54,538 bases of DNA from an uncultured Lachnospiraceae bacterium (GCA_944381505.1 CALWLK010000021.1:1-54538), one strand, 5' to 3'; positions 1 to 7,626 are shown, numbered from the stretch's first letter. Notes: a model not told the origin generated them from the sequence alone. Made by a program: numbers and translations.

Positions 1-294
1 TTACTTCCGCTCGTCTTCATTTAGCAGCGCAAAATTTGAGGACTCTTTATCTCCTTATTCGGTATAGCGGAGGCGGCTGTCAATTCGACATAATTTTCTT
101 GTGATACTTTACCGTACATGAGCATTATCTCAGGGTATTGTAGTATCTACCCAATAAAAATGTGCCACCGATTTCTCAGTGACACATCCAATGGTTTTGA
201 TATTATCAGTGCAGTGTTAATCTTTTAGATCACCAACAGCCTCATTCCTGTTACCTGAATAAAAAGAAATTAACAATAGCATCTCCGCCCTATA
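1..294. other. Non-coding stretch at window edge
   Basis: No convincing gene is seen here. The minus strand holds the rnf transcription terminator (described separately). Beyond it there is a minus-strand reading frame of 34 codons (ATG at 125, stop at 21) with no good ribosome-binding site, and a 17-codon in-frame tail ending in TAA at 1-3. Neither resembles a protein I recognise. A second short stem (GGGTA/TACCC, 133-152) follows the terminator. The stretch may include the edge of a mobile element or simply the upstream part of a gene outside the window; the sequence does not decide this. Confidence 0.4.
153..187 (-). terminator. Rho-independent terminator of the rnf operon
   Basis: On the minus strand an 11-bp stem (161-171 pairing with 177-187, some G-T pairs) closed by a GAAA-type loop is followed by a T-rich run (153-160). 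It lies about 110 bases after the rnfB stop codon and is the first terminator downstream of the rnf genes. Confidence 0.75.
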
Positions 295-1092
295 CTAAAA
301 CATATGAATTATATGAACGGGGCATTTCTCAGCGCATCTGCCGCATGCCGTACAATTATCATAGTCGATGACAGCCACATTGTTGTCCATGTGGATGGCG
401 TCGAACTCGCACTGCTTTGTGCAGAGGGTACAGCCTATACATCCCGCCTTGCAGACATTCTTTACTTGAACACCTCTGTTGTGGGAGGAGCAGGCCACTC
501 TCACCTTAGAATCCTTGGGGACCATGGCAATCAAGTGCTGGGGGCAGACCTTTGTGCAGGCCATACATCCTGTACATTTGTCCTCATCAACCTTGGCTAT
601 TCCGTCCACGATGTGCATGGCATCGAACTTGCAGGCCTTTACGCAGGCTCCATAGCCCATACATCCGAACTCGCAGCCCTTGTCTCCCGCTCCGGGGACA
701 ACGCTCAGAGCGTTGCAGTCCTCAAGTCCGTGATATTCGTACTTCTTGATGGCCTTGTCGCAGGTTCCCGAACACTTTACAAAGGCAACCATCTGCTTCA
801 TGTCGCCGGCCTCGACACCCATTACGGCGGAGACCTTCTTTGCAAGGTCAGGCCCTCCTACGGGACAGGCGTTTACGGGAGCCTTTCCGTCGGCTATGGC
901 CTCAGCGCAGGCGTCGCAGCCTGCAAAGCCGCAGCCTCCACAGTTTGCACCGGGAAGGAGCTCTCTCACAGCCGCTTGCTTTACGTTTTCCTCAACCTTG
1001 AACTTCTCAGCCGCGATAACGAGGACCACTCCGACAATTATGCCGACTCCCGCCACCACAGCCGCAACAGCTAAAATCAATTCATAACTCAT
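295..1092 (-). CDS. rnfB: RnfB, iron-sulfur subunit of ferredoxin:NAD+ oxidoreductase
   Basis: RnfB is the ferredoxin-docking electron-entry subunit of the Rnf complex, which couples reduced ferredoxin oxidation by NAD+ to Na+ or H+ export. The 265-residue protein starts with one membrane helix (about residues 5-28), then a Cys-rich Fe-S domain with a CGGCGFAGC motif near residue 50. After that come several ferredoxin-type CxxCxxCxxxC motifs, including CTGCMACTKVC and CTACGRCAEKC, reaching almost to the C-terminus. The ATG at 1092 has a GGAGG site about 10 bases upstream. It is the last gene of rnfC-DG-E-A-B, the usual clostridial order. Family assignment is firm; the coupling ion cannot be read from the sequence. 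Confidence 0.95.
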   Translation of the reverse strand: MSYELILAVAAVVAGVGIIVGVVLVIAAEKFKVEENVKQAAVRELLPGANCGGCGFAGCDACAEAIADGKAPVNACPVGGPDLAKKVSAVMGVEAGDMKQMVAFVKCSGTCDKAIKKYEYHGLEDCNALSVVPGAGDKGCEFGCMGYGACVKACKFDAMHIVDGIAKVDEDKCTGCMACTKVCPQHLIAMVPKDSKVRVACSSHNRGVQVKNVCKAGCIGCTLCTKQCEFDAIHMDNNVAVIDYDNCTACGRCAEKCPVHIIHMF

Positions 1093-1111
1093 AGTATGTA
1101 CTCCTCCCCTC

Positions 1112-1696
1112 TTAAATCAGTCCGGAGAATCCACAGAAGGCTATCGCCATGAGGCCTGCCGTCACGAGGACTATGGGAGAACCCTGAAAACTCTTGGGCA
1201 CGTCATTATACATTATCTTTTCTCTGACTCCCGCCATGAGTATTATGGCTATCGTAAATCCCGCCGATACTCCGAAGCCGTTTACGACAGACTCAATAAA
1301 ATTGTAAGAGCTCTGTACGTTCGTGAGGGCAACTCCGAGTACGGCGCAGTTGGTGGTTATAAGGGGAAGGTATACTCCCAGCGCTCTGTAAAGGCCCACC
1401 ATATTCTTCTTTAAGAACATCTCAACGAACTGCACCAGAGCCGCTATCACAAGGATAAATACTATAGTCTGTGAGAACTCTATCTTAAGGGGCACCAGTA
1501 TAGCCGTATATATGATGTTGGTAACCATTGAGGCGAGGATTATTACGAATATTACCGCCACGCCCATCCCTGCGGCCGTCTCCACCTTCTTTGATACCCC
1601 GAGGAAGGGACATATACCGAGGAACTGGCTCAGCACCACATTGTTTACCAGAGCGGAGCCCACCGCTATGAGCAATAATTGTGTAAATGTTGACAT
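1112..1696 (-). CDS. rnfA: RnfA, membrane subunit of the Rnf complex
   Basis: RnfA is an integral membrane subunit that, with RnfE, carries electrons across the membrane through an intramembrane [2Fe-2S] cluster. The 194-residue protein has the normal family length and about six hydrophobic helices. It keeps the two family cysteine motifs, LGICPFLG near the N-terminus and TTNCAVLG in the middle, which in solved Rnf structures provide half of the cluster ligands. The ATG shares one base with the rnfE stop codon, and a GGAGGTG site lies about 8 bases upstream within rnfE, so the two are translationally coupled. Confidence 0.95.
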   Translation of the reverse strand: MSTFTQLLLIAVGSALVNNVVLSQFLGICPFLGVSKKVETAAGMGVAVIFVIILASMVTNIIYTAILVPLKIEFSQTIVFILVIAALVQFVEMFLKKNMVGLYRALGVYLPLITTNCAVLGVALTNVQSSYNFIESVVNGFGVSAGFTIAIILMAGVREKIMYNDVPKSFQGSPIVLVTAGLMAIAFCGFSGLI

Positions 1697-2421
1697 CAGC
1701 GAGCCACCTCCTTATCCTGCTTCATATTCTCCAAAGCCTTGTCTGCGGCTTCCTCCGCGTGGAGCATACAATTTTGACAATTTCCGTCGCAGCCTGCCGG
1801 CTCACCCTTTTTCTTCTTGACATTTGTAGCCGAGGGCGCCTTGAATTTGTTCTGCAGGGCTGTGAGCACCGAGAGTACGAAGAATGCTCCCGGAGCCATT
1901 ACGAATATTCCCACATGGAAGTCCTCAGGTATAACCATGTGTCCGAGGATGGTTCCCGCTCCCACAAGCTCACGGCAAAAGCCTATGATGGTTAGGGCGC
2001 AGGTAAAGCCGATTCCCATTCCTATACCGTCGCAGGCGGAAAGGAGAGGGGTATGCTTTGCTGCATAGGCCTCAGCCCTTCCGAGGATGATACAGTTTAC
2101 GACTATAAGGGGTATATATATTCCCAGAGTCTGATAGAGTGCCGGCACATAGGCCTGCATCACCAGCTCGACTATAGTGACCAGTGTCGCTATGACTACT
2201 ATATACCCCGGTATCCTTACCTTGTCGGGTATAATGTTTCTCAATGCCGATATCACAAGATTGCTGAATATAAGTACCGCCGTGGTGGCCACGCCCATTC
2301 CGAAGCCGTTGGTGGCGCTGGTGGTGGTGGCAAGGGTAGGACACATTCCCAGCATTATGACAAAGGTGGGATTTTCCTTGATAATTCCGTTAAATATCCT
2401 CTCAAGATACTTGTTTTTCAT
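1696..2421 (-). CDS. rnfE: RnfE, membrane subunit with unusual Cys-rich tail
   Basis: RnfE is the pseudosymmetric partner of RnfA in the membrane part of Rnf. The cluster-binding cysteines are visible in MLGMCPTLA (Cys27) and VVNCIILG (Cys110). About six membrane helices occupy residues 20-190. I chose the ATG at 2421, which overlaps the upstream TGA (TGATG) and has AGGAGG about 9 bases before it; a GTG three bases earlier is possible. The last 45 residues form a hydrophilic extension: a lysine run, then Cys211-x3-Cys215-x2-Cys218, then a charged helix. Typical RnfE proteins end shortly after the last helix, so this tail is unusual. Function of the core is firm; the tail's role is unknown. 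Confidence 0.93.
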   Translation of the reverse strand: MKNKYLERIFNGIIKENPTFVIMLGMCPTLATTTSATNGFGMGVATTAVLIFSNLVISALRNIIPDKVRIPGYIVVIATLVTIVELVMQAYVPALYQTLGIYIPLIVVNCIILGRAEAYAAKHTPLLSACDGIGMGIGFTCALTIIGFCRELVGAGTILGHMVIPEDFHVGIFVMAPGAFFVLSVLTALQNKFKAPSATNVKKKKGEPAGCDGNCQNCMLHAEEAADKALENMKQDKEVAR

Positions 2422-4133
2422 CACTCGTTCCCTCCTTCCGAAGACTCAGCGGAAGCTGCCGTAAATACCGCCGACGCATCAGATGATACTGCGGCATGCA
2501 CAGCCATGTTGGCGGCGTTTACAGCATTTGTCACTGCATTGGAGGTGATGGTGGCTCCCGAGATAGCGTCTATCTCTGTATCTCCGGCCTCACCGCTCTT
2601 TGTGACTGTCAGAGCCAAAGGTGCGTCTCCCTCAGCCATGGCAGGCTTTCCGGTAAACTGATCCTTGAATTGAGGCTCCTCGGCCTTCATTCCGAGACCT
2701 GCGGTCTCTGCAATCGCAAGGAAGGATATGCCTGTACTCTTTATCTCTCCTGTATCTCCGTCAGGCATATATCCCACTGTTATCTGAATATCTCCGCCAT
2801 AACCCTCATGGTCCGTCACATCTACCACGTATCCCATGACATTTCCGCTTCCGTCAGTTGCGGTGACAACATTGTTTACAGTCACATCTCCGTAGACTCC
2901 GCTCTCGGAAAGCTCGGCGTTTATGTTCTCCACAGCGGCTGCAAGAGCCTCGCTCTCGGACATGTCAACATACTTATCGGCGCCGGGAACCAGCTCCTCA
3001 TATGCCGAGTAGAGAGCGGCCTCGTTGGCCTTGTCTATAGGATCCTTTGTGAGGACGTAAACTCCTCCTAAAAGAACTCCCGAAACAAGTGTTATAGCAA
3101 ATGTCTTTACGACCACCATGTTGTTGAGCTTTGACTCTGCGGATCTCGTCTTGCTCTTCTGATACTTTCCTTTTCCGAAAGCTGTGGGAACAGTGTACTT
3201 CTCAATGAGAGGGCAGAGAACGTTTCCGAGGATGATAGCGTAAGAAACTCCCTCCGCGGATCCACCGAACAGTCTGAAAAGCCCTGTCAGTATTCCTATG
3301 ATTATTCCGTATATTATCTGTCCGTTTGGGGTCAGGGGGCCTGTGACATAGTCCGTAGCCATAAAGAAGGCTCCGAATATGAGTCCGCCCGCACATATCT
3401 CGCAGAGGAGGTAGTAGGGATCAAGGCCTCTGCCGCCGAAAAAGGCTGTAAATACAAGCACTGTCAAAATATAGCTTGCAGGTATCCTGAGTGTGATGAC
3501 TCCGCGAATAAGAAGATATGCGGCTCCTATAAGGAGGGCTATCACACTGACCTCTCCTATAGTGCCCGGTATATTTCCCACCAAGAGCGAGGTGATGTCC
3601 ACCTCTCCCCCTGCCTTAATGTAGGCGAGAGGCGTAGCTCCCGACACTCCGTCCACCACTGTAGTGGCCCAAGGCATGCTCTCCACCGAGAAATCCGTCA
3701 TCTGCCTTGCGAAGGATATGAGCAAAAAGCACCTTGCCGCCAATGCGGGGTTCATAAAGTTCTGTCCCAAGCCTCCGTAGAGCTGCTTTACCACGATTAT
3801 GGCAAAAACGCCTCCCAGCATGGGGATCCAAAGGGGTATGTAGGGCGGCATATTGAGGGCAAGTATCATTCCCGTAACTACCGCGGACATATCCTTTACG
3901 GTTATGGGCTTTCCCATAAAATATTCGAAAGCGTATTCGCTGACTACGCAGGCGAGCACTGTCGCAGCGGTCACTAAAAGAGAATACATTCCGAAGTGAT
4001 ATACTCCCCAGAAAAGAGCGGGAAGCATTGCTATACATACGTCAGTCATCAGCCTCGCGGTAGTGACCTCCGTCCTCTGATGGGGGGAGGCTGACACATG
4101 AGGCTTTTCAAGCGTAAATTCGATATTGTTCAT
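2421..4133 (-). CDS. RnfD-RnfG fusion, flavoprotein subunits of the Rnf complex
   Basis: One uninterrupted 570-residue reading frame contains two Rnf subunits that are normally separate. Residues 1-320 are RnfD (NqrB-like): many membrane helices and the SGATPL motif, whose Thr167 is the expected covalent FMN site. A basic linker (about 320-338) leads to RnfG: one membrane helix (341-361) and an FMN-binding domain ending in SGATITS with Thr528 as the second FMN site. There is no internal stop and no ribosome-binding site before the Met339 codon, so separate translation of RnfG is unlikely. The operon has no other rnfD or rnfG, and the gene sits where rnfD and rnfG would lie between rnfC and rnfE. 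Confidence 0.93.
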   Translation of the reverse strand: MNNIEFTLEKPHVSASPHQRTEVTTARLMTDVCIAMLPALFWGVYHFGMYSLLVTAATVLACVVSEYAFEYFMGKPITVKDMSAVVTGMILALNMPPYIPLWIPMLGGVFAIIVVKQLYGGLGQNFMNPALAARCFLLISFARQMTDFSVESMPWATTVVDGVSGATPLAYIKAGGEVDITSLLVGNIPGTIGEVSVIALLIGAAYLLIRGVITLRIPASYILTVLVFTAFFGGRGLDPYYLLCEICAGGLIFGAFFMATDYVTGPLTPNGQIIYGIIIGILTGLFRLFGGSAEGVSYAIILGNVLCPLIEKYTVPTAFGKGKYQKSKTRSAESKLNNMVVVKTFAITLVSGVLLGGVYVLTKDPIDKANEAALYSAYEELVPGADKYVDMSESEALAAAVENINAELSESGVYGDVTVNNVVTATDGSGNVMGYVVDVTDHEGYGGDIQITVGYMPDGDTGEIKSTGISFLAIAETAGLGMKAEEPQFKDQFTGKPAMAEGDAPLALTVTKSGEAGDTEIDAISGATITSNAVTNAVNAANMAVHAAVSSDASAVFTAASAESSEGGNE

Positions 4134-4150
4134 ATATTTTTCCTCCCTCC

Positions 4151-5563
4151 TTATTTCAATCTCTCAAGGGCTGCCGCTCTTGCAGCCTCGGCAGCTTCTG
4201 AGGCTATCCTCTCGAGCTCTTCTCTCTGCCTCTTCTCCGCAGCCTCGACCCTTCTCTTGTTCATGACCATCTTTCTGGCCTGTTTGAATATCTGAGTCAG
4301 CGGGCGTCTCGCGGGACATACATAGGAGCAGGTCCCACACTCCATACATTCCATTCCGTTCAAAGCCTCGAAGCCCTCAAGGTCTCCGTTTGTCGCGGCC
4401 TTTACCATCATGGGCGGAACGAGAAACTCGGGACATGCATTGACGCATCTTGCGCACCTGATACAGGGCGTCGTAGGTTTTTCCGCCACCTCATCATGCT
4501 CGAAAACACAGAGAGCCGACGAGGGCTTTGTCACAGGCACATCCAAGTCGAAAAGGGCCTGACCCATCATGGGGCCTCCGCATATGACCTTCTTTGCCTC
4601 CTTCTTAAGTCCTCCCACAAATAAGAGCGCGTCCTTATATGAGGAACCGATCCTTACTCTCAGGTTTGAGGGTTCCGCCACTGCGTCTCCCGTGATCGTG
4701 ATCACCTTCTCCATAAGCGGAGTACTCAATGCTACAGCTTCATATATGGCTATGATGGTAGCCACGTTGTCAACTATGGCTCCCACATCTGCAGGAAGCA
4801 TGGAAGAATTTATGTAGCGCCCGGTCACAGCGTTTATGAGCTGGCGCTCGCCTCCCTCGGGATATTTCGTCTTCAATGCCCTGACCTCTATCCTTTGCTC
4901 TCCCTTACAGAGCTCCGTCATATGGGCTATTGCCTTGGGCTTGTTGTCCTCTATGGCTACGACTCCCTTGGCGTTGGGGAAAAGCATAAGGCAGATCTTA
5001 AGGCCTGCAACGATCTTCTCTCCCTCCTCCATCATAAGCCTGTAGTCGCTGGTGAGGTAAGGCTCACACTCGGATCCGTTGGCTATGAAATAGTCTATCG
5101 CCTCGTCGTCCTTCGGCATAAGCTTCACATAGGTGGGGAAACCTGCACCTCCCATTCCTGTTATTCCGGCATCCTTTACAGCCTTCCTTATGTCGTCCTT
5201 GGAAAAGCTTTGCCAGTCGTTCATTTCTCCTATACCGGAAACAGTCTCGAATTTTCCATCGCTTTCTATTACGACAGACATCTGAGGCTGGCCGCTCACC
5301 TGCATCCTGGGTTCCACCTTCTTCACCGTCCCTGACACGGAGGATATAACGTCGGCGGAAATAAAGCCCTGTGCTTCGCCGATCTTCTGTCCCGCAAGGA
5401 CGTGATCACCGACATTTACACAGGGTTTGGCAGGTGCTCCTATATGCTGCGACATAGGAAAGACATAATCTCCCGAAAACTCGGCGAATCTTATCTCCGA
5501 ATTTTCGCTCAGGCTCTTTCCTTCAAAGGGATGTGTTCCTCCCTTAAATGTAGCACTGTTCAT
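4151..5563 (-). CDS. rnfC: RnfC, NADH-binding subunit of the Rnf complex
   Basis: RnfC is the peripheral subunit where NAD+ is reduced. The 470-residue protein has the N-terminal barrel-sandwich region (residues about 30-100), a glycine-rich GMGGAGFPT segment (136-144) and NGSECEPYL (163-170) typical of the NuoF-like flavin/NADH domain. An SLBB-like region follows, then two ferredoxin clusters: Cys367/370/373/377 and Cys406/409/412/416. The C-terminal tail is short, charged and Ala-rich. Start at 5563 is chosen because AAAGGA lies about 12 bases upstream; the frame stays open further upstream without support. It is the first gene of the operon. Confidence 0.95.
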   Translation of the reverse strand: MNSATFKGGTHPFEGKSLSENSEIRFAEFSGDYVFPMSQHIGAPAKPCVNVGDHVLAGQKIGEAQGFISADVISSVSGTVKKVEPRMQVSGQPQMSVVIESDGKFETVSGIGEMNDWQSFSKDDIRKAVKDAGITGMGGAGFPTYVKLMPKDDEAIDYFIANGSECEPYLTSDYRLMMEEGEKIVAGLKICLMLFPNAKGVVAIEDNKPKAIAHMTELCKGEQRIEVRALKTKYPEGGERQLINAVTGRYINSSMLPADVGAIVDNVATIIAIYEAVALSTPLMEKVITITGDAVAEPSNLRVRIGSSYKDALLFVGGLKKEAKKVICGGPMMGQALFDLDVPVTKPSSALCVFEHDEVAEKPTTPCIRCARCVNACPEFLVPPMMVKAATNGDLEGFEALNGMECMECGTCSYVCPARRPLTQIFKQARKMVMNKRRVEAAEKRQREELERIASEAAEAARAAALERLK

Positions 5564-5617
5564 ATCGGGTCTGTTCCTTTCTCTTTGTACTTGCTGATTT
5601 CCGTTGCTATAGCGGAT

Positions 5618-5623
5618 ATTATA
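5618..5623 (-). promoter_or_regulatory. Possible -10 box of the rnf promoter
   Basis: A perfect TATAAT is read on the minus strand about 55 bases before the rnfC start. The hexamer 17 bases further upstream (TTAATT) is a weak -35 match, so the promoter call is tentative. Confidence 0.4.
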
Positions 5624-5763
5624 ACACACATATTTTCCTTAATTAATATTTACTGTGTGTTTTATGAGATACAAGATGTGTTTTAATAGGTTTTTTATAC
5701 ACATTGTTAATATTTTGGCATACTTTTTTGAAATGTCAAAGAAAATACAACAATTTTCAGACA

Positions 5764-5820
5764 GAAAAAAGCCGATTGATGTAAGTTTGCCACAAAAGGC
5801 CTTCTCATCAAACGGCTTTT
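5764..5820 (-). terminator. Terminator downstream of tRNA-Ala
   Basis: Minus-strand hairpin directly after the tRNA-Ala gene: arms 5806-5820 and 5767-5781 pair over about 14 of 15 positions, with a long loop that can form a small inner stem, followed by a T run. Confidence 0.75.
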
Positions 5821-5823
5821 ATA

Positions 5824-5896
5824 TGGAGCATAGGGGGATCGAACCCCTGACCTCAAGATTGCGAACCTTGCGCTCTCCCAGCTGAGCTAATACCCC
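5824..5896 (-). tRNA. tRNA-Ala (anticodon CGC)
   Basis: A 73-base cloverleaf is read on the minus strand: acceptor stem GGGGTAT/ATGCTCC, D arm with GCTCAGCTGGGAGAGC, anticodon stem CAAGG/TCTTG around loop TTCGCAA giving anticodon CGC, T arm with the TTCGATC loop, discriminator A. CCA is not encoded. The body is typical of bacterial tRNA-Ala. CGC reads GCG codons and would supplement the usual UGC and GGC alanine tRNAs, which are not in the window. Confidence 0.93.
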
Positions 5897-5930
5897 GAAT
5901 CACCAAATCAAAGTATAACACCGGCTGCCG

Positions 5931-5962
5931 AAAAAGAAAAGCCCCTATTATTGCTTAGGGGC
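5931..5962 (-). terminator. Terminator overlapping the 3' end of the zinc-ribbon gene
   Basis: On the minus strand a GCCCCTA/TAGGGGC stem (5941-5962) is followed by TTTTCTTTTT. The 5' arm is formed by the last codons of the preceding gene and the stop codon lies in the loop, so termination and coding overlap. Confidence 0.75.
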
Positions 5963-6259
5963 GGATTTCTTTGTGGTTTTCTTCTCGGACTTCTCAGGCT
6001 TTTTCTTGAGATCTATAACTTTATCATCTCCCTTTGCCTGCTCTTCGGTCTCGGGCTTTGCAGGGGCTTCGGGCCTCCTCTTTGCTATCATCTGGATGTT
6101 TCCGCATCCTGAGCAGACAAACGCGTCGCAGATGATGCCTCCGTCAGGAACGATATCCCCGTCCTCGGAGGGAGCGCAGTTGGGAATGTAGAATGCTACC
6201 TTATGGTCTACGGGCGGCTTTATAAGTCTGTATTCTCCGCCGCAAAACGGACACTTCAT
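5948..6259 (-). CDS. Small zinc-ribbon protein of unknown function
   Basis: A 103-residue protein begins with MKCPFCGG and has a second CSGCG near residue 53, together a likely four-Cys zinc site with a long (about 45-residue) insert. The C-terminal third is a Lys/Glu/Pro-rich tail, probably disordered. Start ATG at 6259 is the only candidate before the first zinc knuckle. I do not recognise a named family. It stands alone between tRNA genes, with its terminator running into its stop codon. A nucleic-acid or protein-binding role is only a guess from the zinc ribbon and basic tail. Confidence 0.75.
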   Translation of the reverse strand: MKCPFCGGEYRLIKPPVDHKVAFYIPNCAPSEDGDIVPDGGIICDAFVCSGCGNIQMIAKRRPEAPAKPETEEQAKGDDKVIDLKKKPEKSEKKTTKKSAPKQ

Positions 6260-6458
6260 AATTAAAAATTACCTCATCTCAAAAATTACTCGGCCAAAAA
6301 AATTGACTTGTAAAACTTATTATATATGATTTTCCTCTTAAATACAATAGATAGGTTCCTTACTTTAGTCAAAGCATCGGCGCTTATTTGAAATATAGGC
6401 TGTATCCGGGCTGTATCTGATGATTTTTTAAATCTCTCGTGAATTGTCAGCCTTTTTC

Positions 6459-6487
6459 TTGATATTATGCCGATTTTATAGTATTAT
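6459..6487 (+). promoter_or_regulatory. Promoter of tRNA-Gln
   Basis: TTGATA (6459-6464), 17-base spacer, TATTAT (6482-6487); the tRNA starts about 17 bases after the expected transcription start. Confidence 0.7.
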
Positions 6488-6510
6488 ATTAAAGCTGTCT
6501 GTACAGCCAT

Positions 6511-6582
6511 AGGGCCGTCGCCAAGCGGTAAGGCACAGCACTTTGACTGCTGCATTCGTTGGTTCGAATCCAACCGGCCCTG
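6511..6582 (+). tRNA. tRNA-Gln (anticodon TTG)
   Basis: A 72-base cloverleaf with a fully paired acceptor stem AGGGCCG/CGGCCCT, D arm with CCAAGCGGTAAGGC, anticodon stem CAGCA/TGCTG around loop CTTTGAC giving TTG, T arm GTTGG/CCAAC with TTCGAAT, discriminator G. CCA is not encoded. The first pair is A-T rather than the usual weak T-A of tRNA-Gln, a small oddity. Confidence 0.94.
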
Positions 6583-6587
6583 TACCT

Positions 6588-6624
6588 AAAGAGCAGACCT
6601 CGAAAAACGAGGCCTGCTCTTTTA
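6588..6624. terminator. Bidirectional terminator between tRNA-Gln and tRNA-Leu
   Basis: A 12-bp stem (GAGCAGaCCTCG with CGAGGcCTGCTC, loop AAAAA) is followed by TTTT on the plus strand and by TTT on the minus strand. It lies just after tRNA-Gln (+) and just after tRNA-Leu (-), serving both. Confidence 0.85.
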
Positions 6625-6630
6625 ATGTAA

Positions 6631-6710
6631 TGCGGCTAACAGGACTTGAACCTGCACGGTCTCCCATTGGAACCTAAATCCAACGCGTCTGCCAATTCCG
6701 CCATAGCCGC
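6631..6710 (-). tRNA. tRNA-Leu (anticodon TAG)
   Basis: An 80-base minus-strand cloverleaf: acceptor GCGGCTA/TAGCCGC, D arm with GGCGGAATTGGCAGACGC, anticodon stem TTGGA/TCCAA around TTTAGGT giving TAG, a class II variable region of about 11 bases, T arm GCAGG/CCTGT with TTCAAGT, discriminator A. It reads CTN leucine codons. CCA is not encoded. Confidence 0.93.
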
Positions 6711-6721
6711 CGGACGGATAC

Positions 6722-6750
6722 ATTTTAAATGATTCGGTGGGATTTTTCAA
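6722..6750 (-). promoter_or_regulatory. Promoter of tRNA-Leu
   Basis: Minus-strand TTGAAA (6745-6750), 17-base spacer, TAAAAT (6722-6727), just upstream of the tRNA. Confidence 0.65.
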
Positions 6751-6844
6751 GGATTTAATCCTAATTTAACCTTATACGGATTTTTCCATAGCGCTCTTGG
6801 GTTTATACTAAAGTCTATCGAGATAAAGAAGCAGGAGAATTAAA

Positions 6845-7525
6845 ATGGCAGATACCAAAGCGAGAGAGATAAGCTACAGTGAAATAAAGACAAACAAAGA
6901 GATCAACCTGATGATAGAGAAAGGAAATTCCGTCTTAAACACTCTGGGATATACAGAGCACAGCTACAAGCACGCCGCTATAGTTGCCGAGACGGCAGCA
7001 AGGATACTTTTGAAGACCGGACGATCGGGTAAGATGATCGAGTTGACTAAGATCGCGGGATATATGCATGATATGGGAAACTGCATAAACAGGAAGGATC
7101 ACGCTCATACAGGGGCTATATTGGCCTTTCAGATACTCAGAGAGCTCCATATGCCCGCCGAGGATATACTTACCATTACGGCGGCAATAGGGAATCATGA
7201 TGAGGCGTCCGGACTTCCTGTGGATGAGGTGTCAGCCGCCCTGATTCTGGCCGACAAAACCGATGTGAGACGAAGTCGCGTCCAAAATCCAAATCCTGCA
7301 TCCTTCGACTCCCACGACAGAGTTAATTATGCCGTGCTTTCCAATAGGATAGAGGTCTCAAATGAGAAAAGGGTCATCCGCCTCGCCCTTGAGCTCGACG
7401 ACAAGATATGCTCCGTAATGGATTACTTTGAGATATTCCTTGAGAGGATGCTCCTCTGCAAGAGAGCCGCGGAGCTTCTGGGCTATAAATTCAAGATCAC
7501 TGCAAACGGAAGCAAGCTGTGCTAA
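6845..7525 (+). CDS. HD-domain metal-dependent phosphohydrolase
   Basis: A 226-residue protein with the HD superfamily signature: HSYKHAAIVAETAA (first His, near residue 40), YMHDMGN (the His-Asp pair, near residue 76), and further His residues in AHTGA and GNHDE, matching metal ligands of HD hydrolases. The C-terminal half, after ADKTDVRRSRV, is helical and less conserved. HD proteins hydrolyse phosphate esters, often of nucleotides or signalling nucleotides; the substrate here cannot be told. A GGAG site lies about 6 bases before the ATG. The gene is single, between tRNA-Leu and the tRNA-His terminator. Confidence 0.85.
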   Translation: MADTKAREISYSEIKTNKEINLMIEKGNSVLNTLGYTEHSYKHAAIVAETAARILLKTGRSGKMIELTKIAGYMHDMGNCINRKDHAHTGAILAFQILRELHMPAEDILTITAAIGNHDEASGLPVDEVSAALILADKTDVRRSRVQNPNPASFDSHDRVNYAVLSNRIEVSNEKRVIRLALELDDKICSVMDYFEIFLERMLLCKRAAELLGYKFKITANGSKLC

Positions 7526-7570
7526 GTAGGTTTTCTCTCCCTCAGACGGATATTGAAGCGCATGACAGAC

Positions 7571-7615
7571 CAAACACAAAAATGCCGAAGCCTTATTATA
7601 AAGGTTTCGGCATTG
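7571..7615 (-). terminator. Terminator of the tRNA-Arg/His transcript
   Basis: Minus-strand hairpin with a TGCCGAA/TTCGGCA core extended by CCTT/AAGG (about 7583-7612), followed by TTTTTGTGTTT. It lies about 15 bases after tRNA-His; on the plus strand it could also serve the HD-domain gene. Confidence 0.8.
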
Positions 7616-7626
7616 TTCTTTACAAG

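Noticed and set aside
304-1074. Long plus-strand open frame opposite rnfB
   Set aside because: It is the antisense shadow of a well-supported gene, with no ribosome-binding site and no family resemblance.
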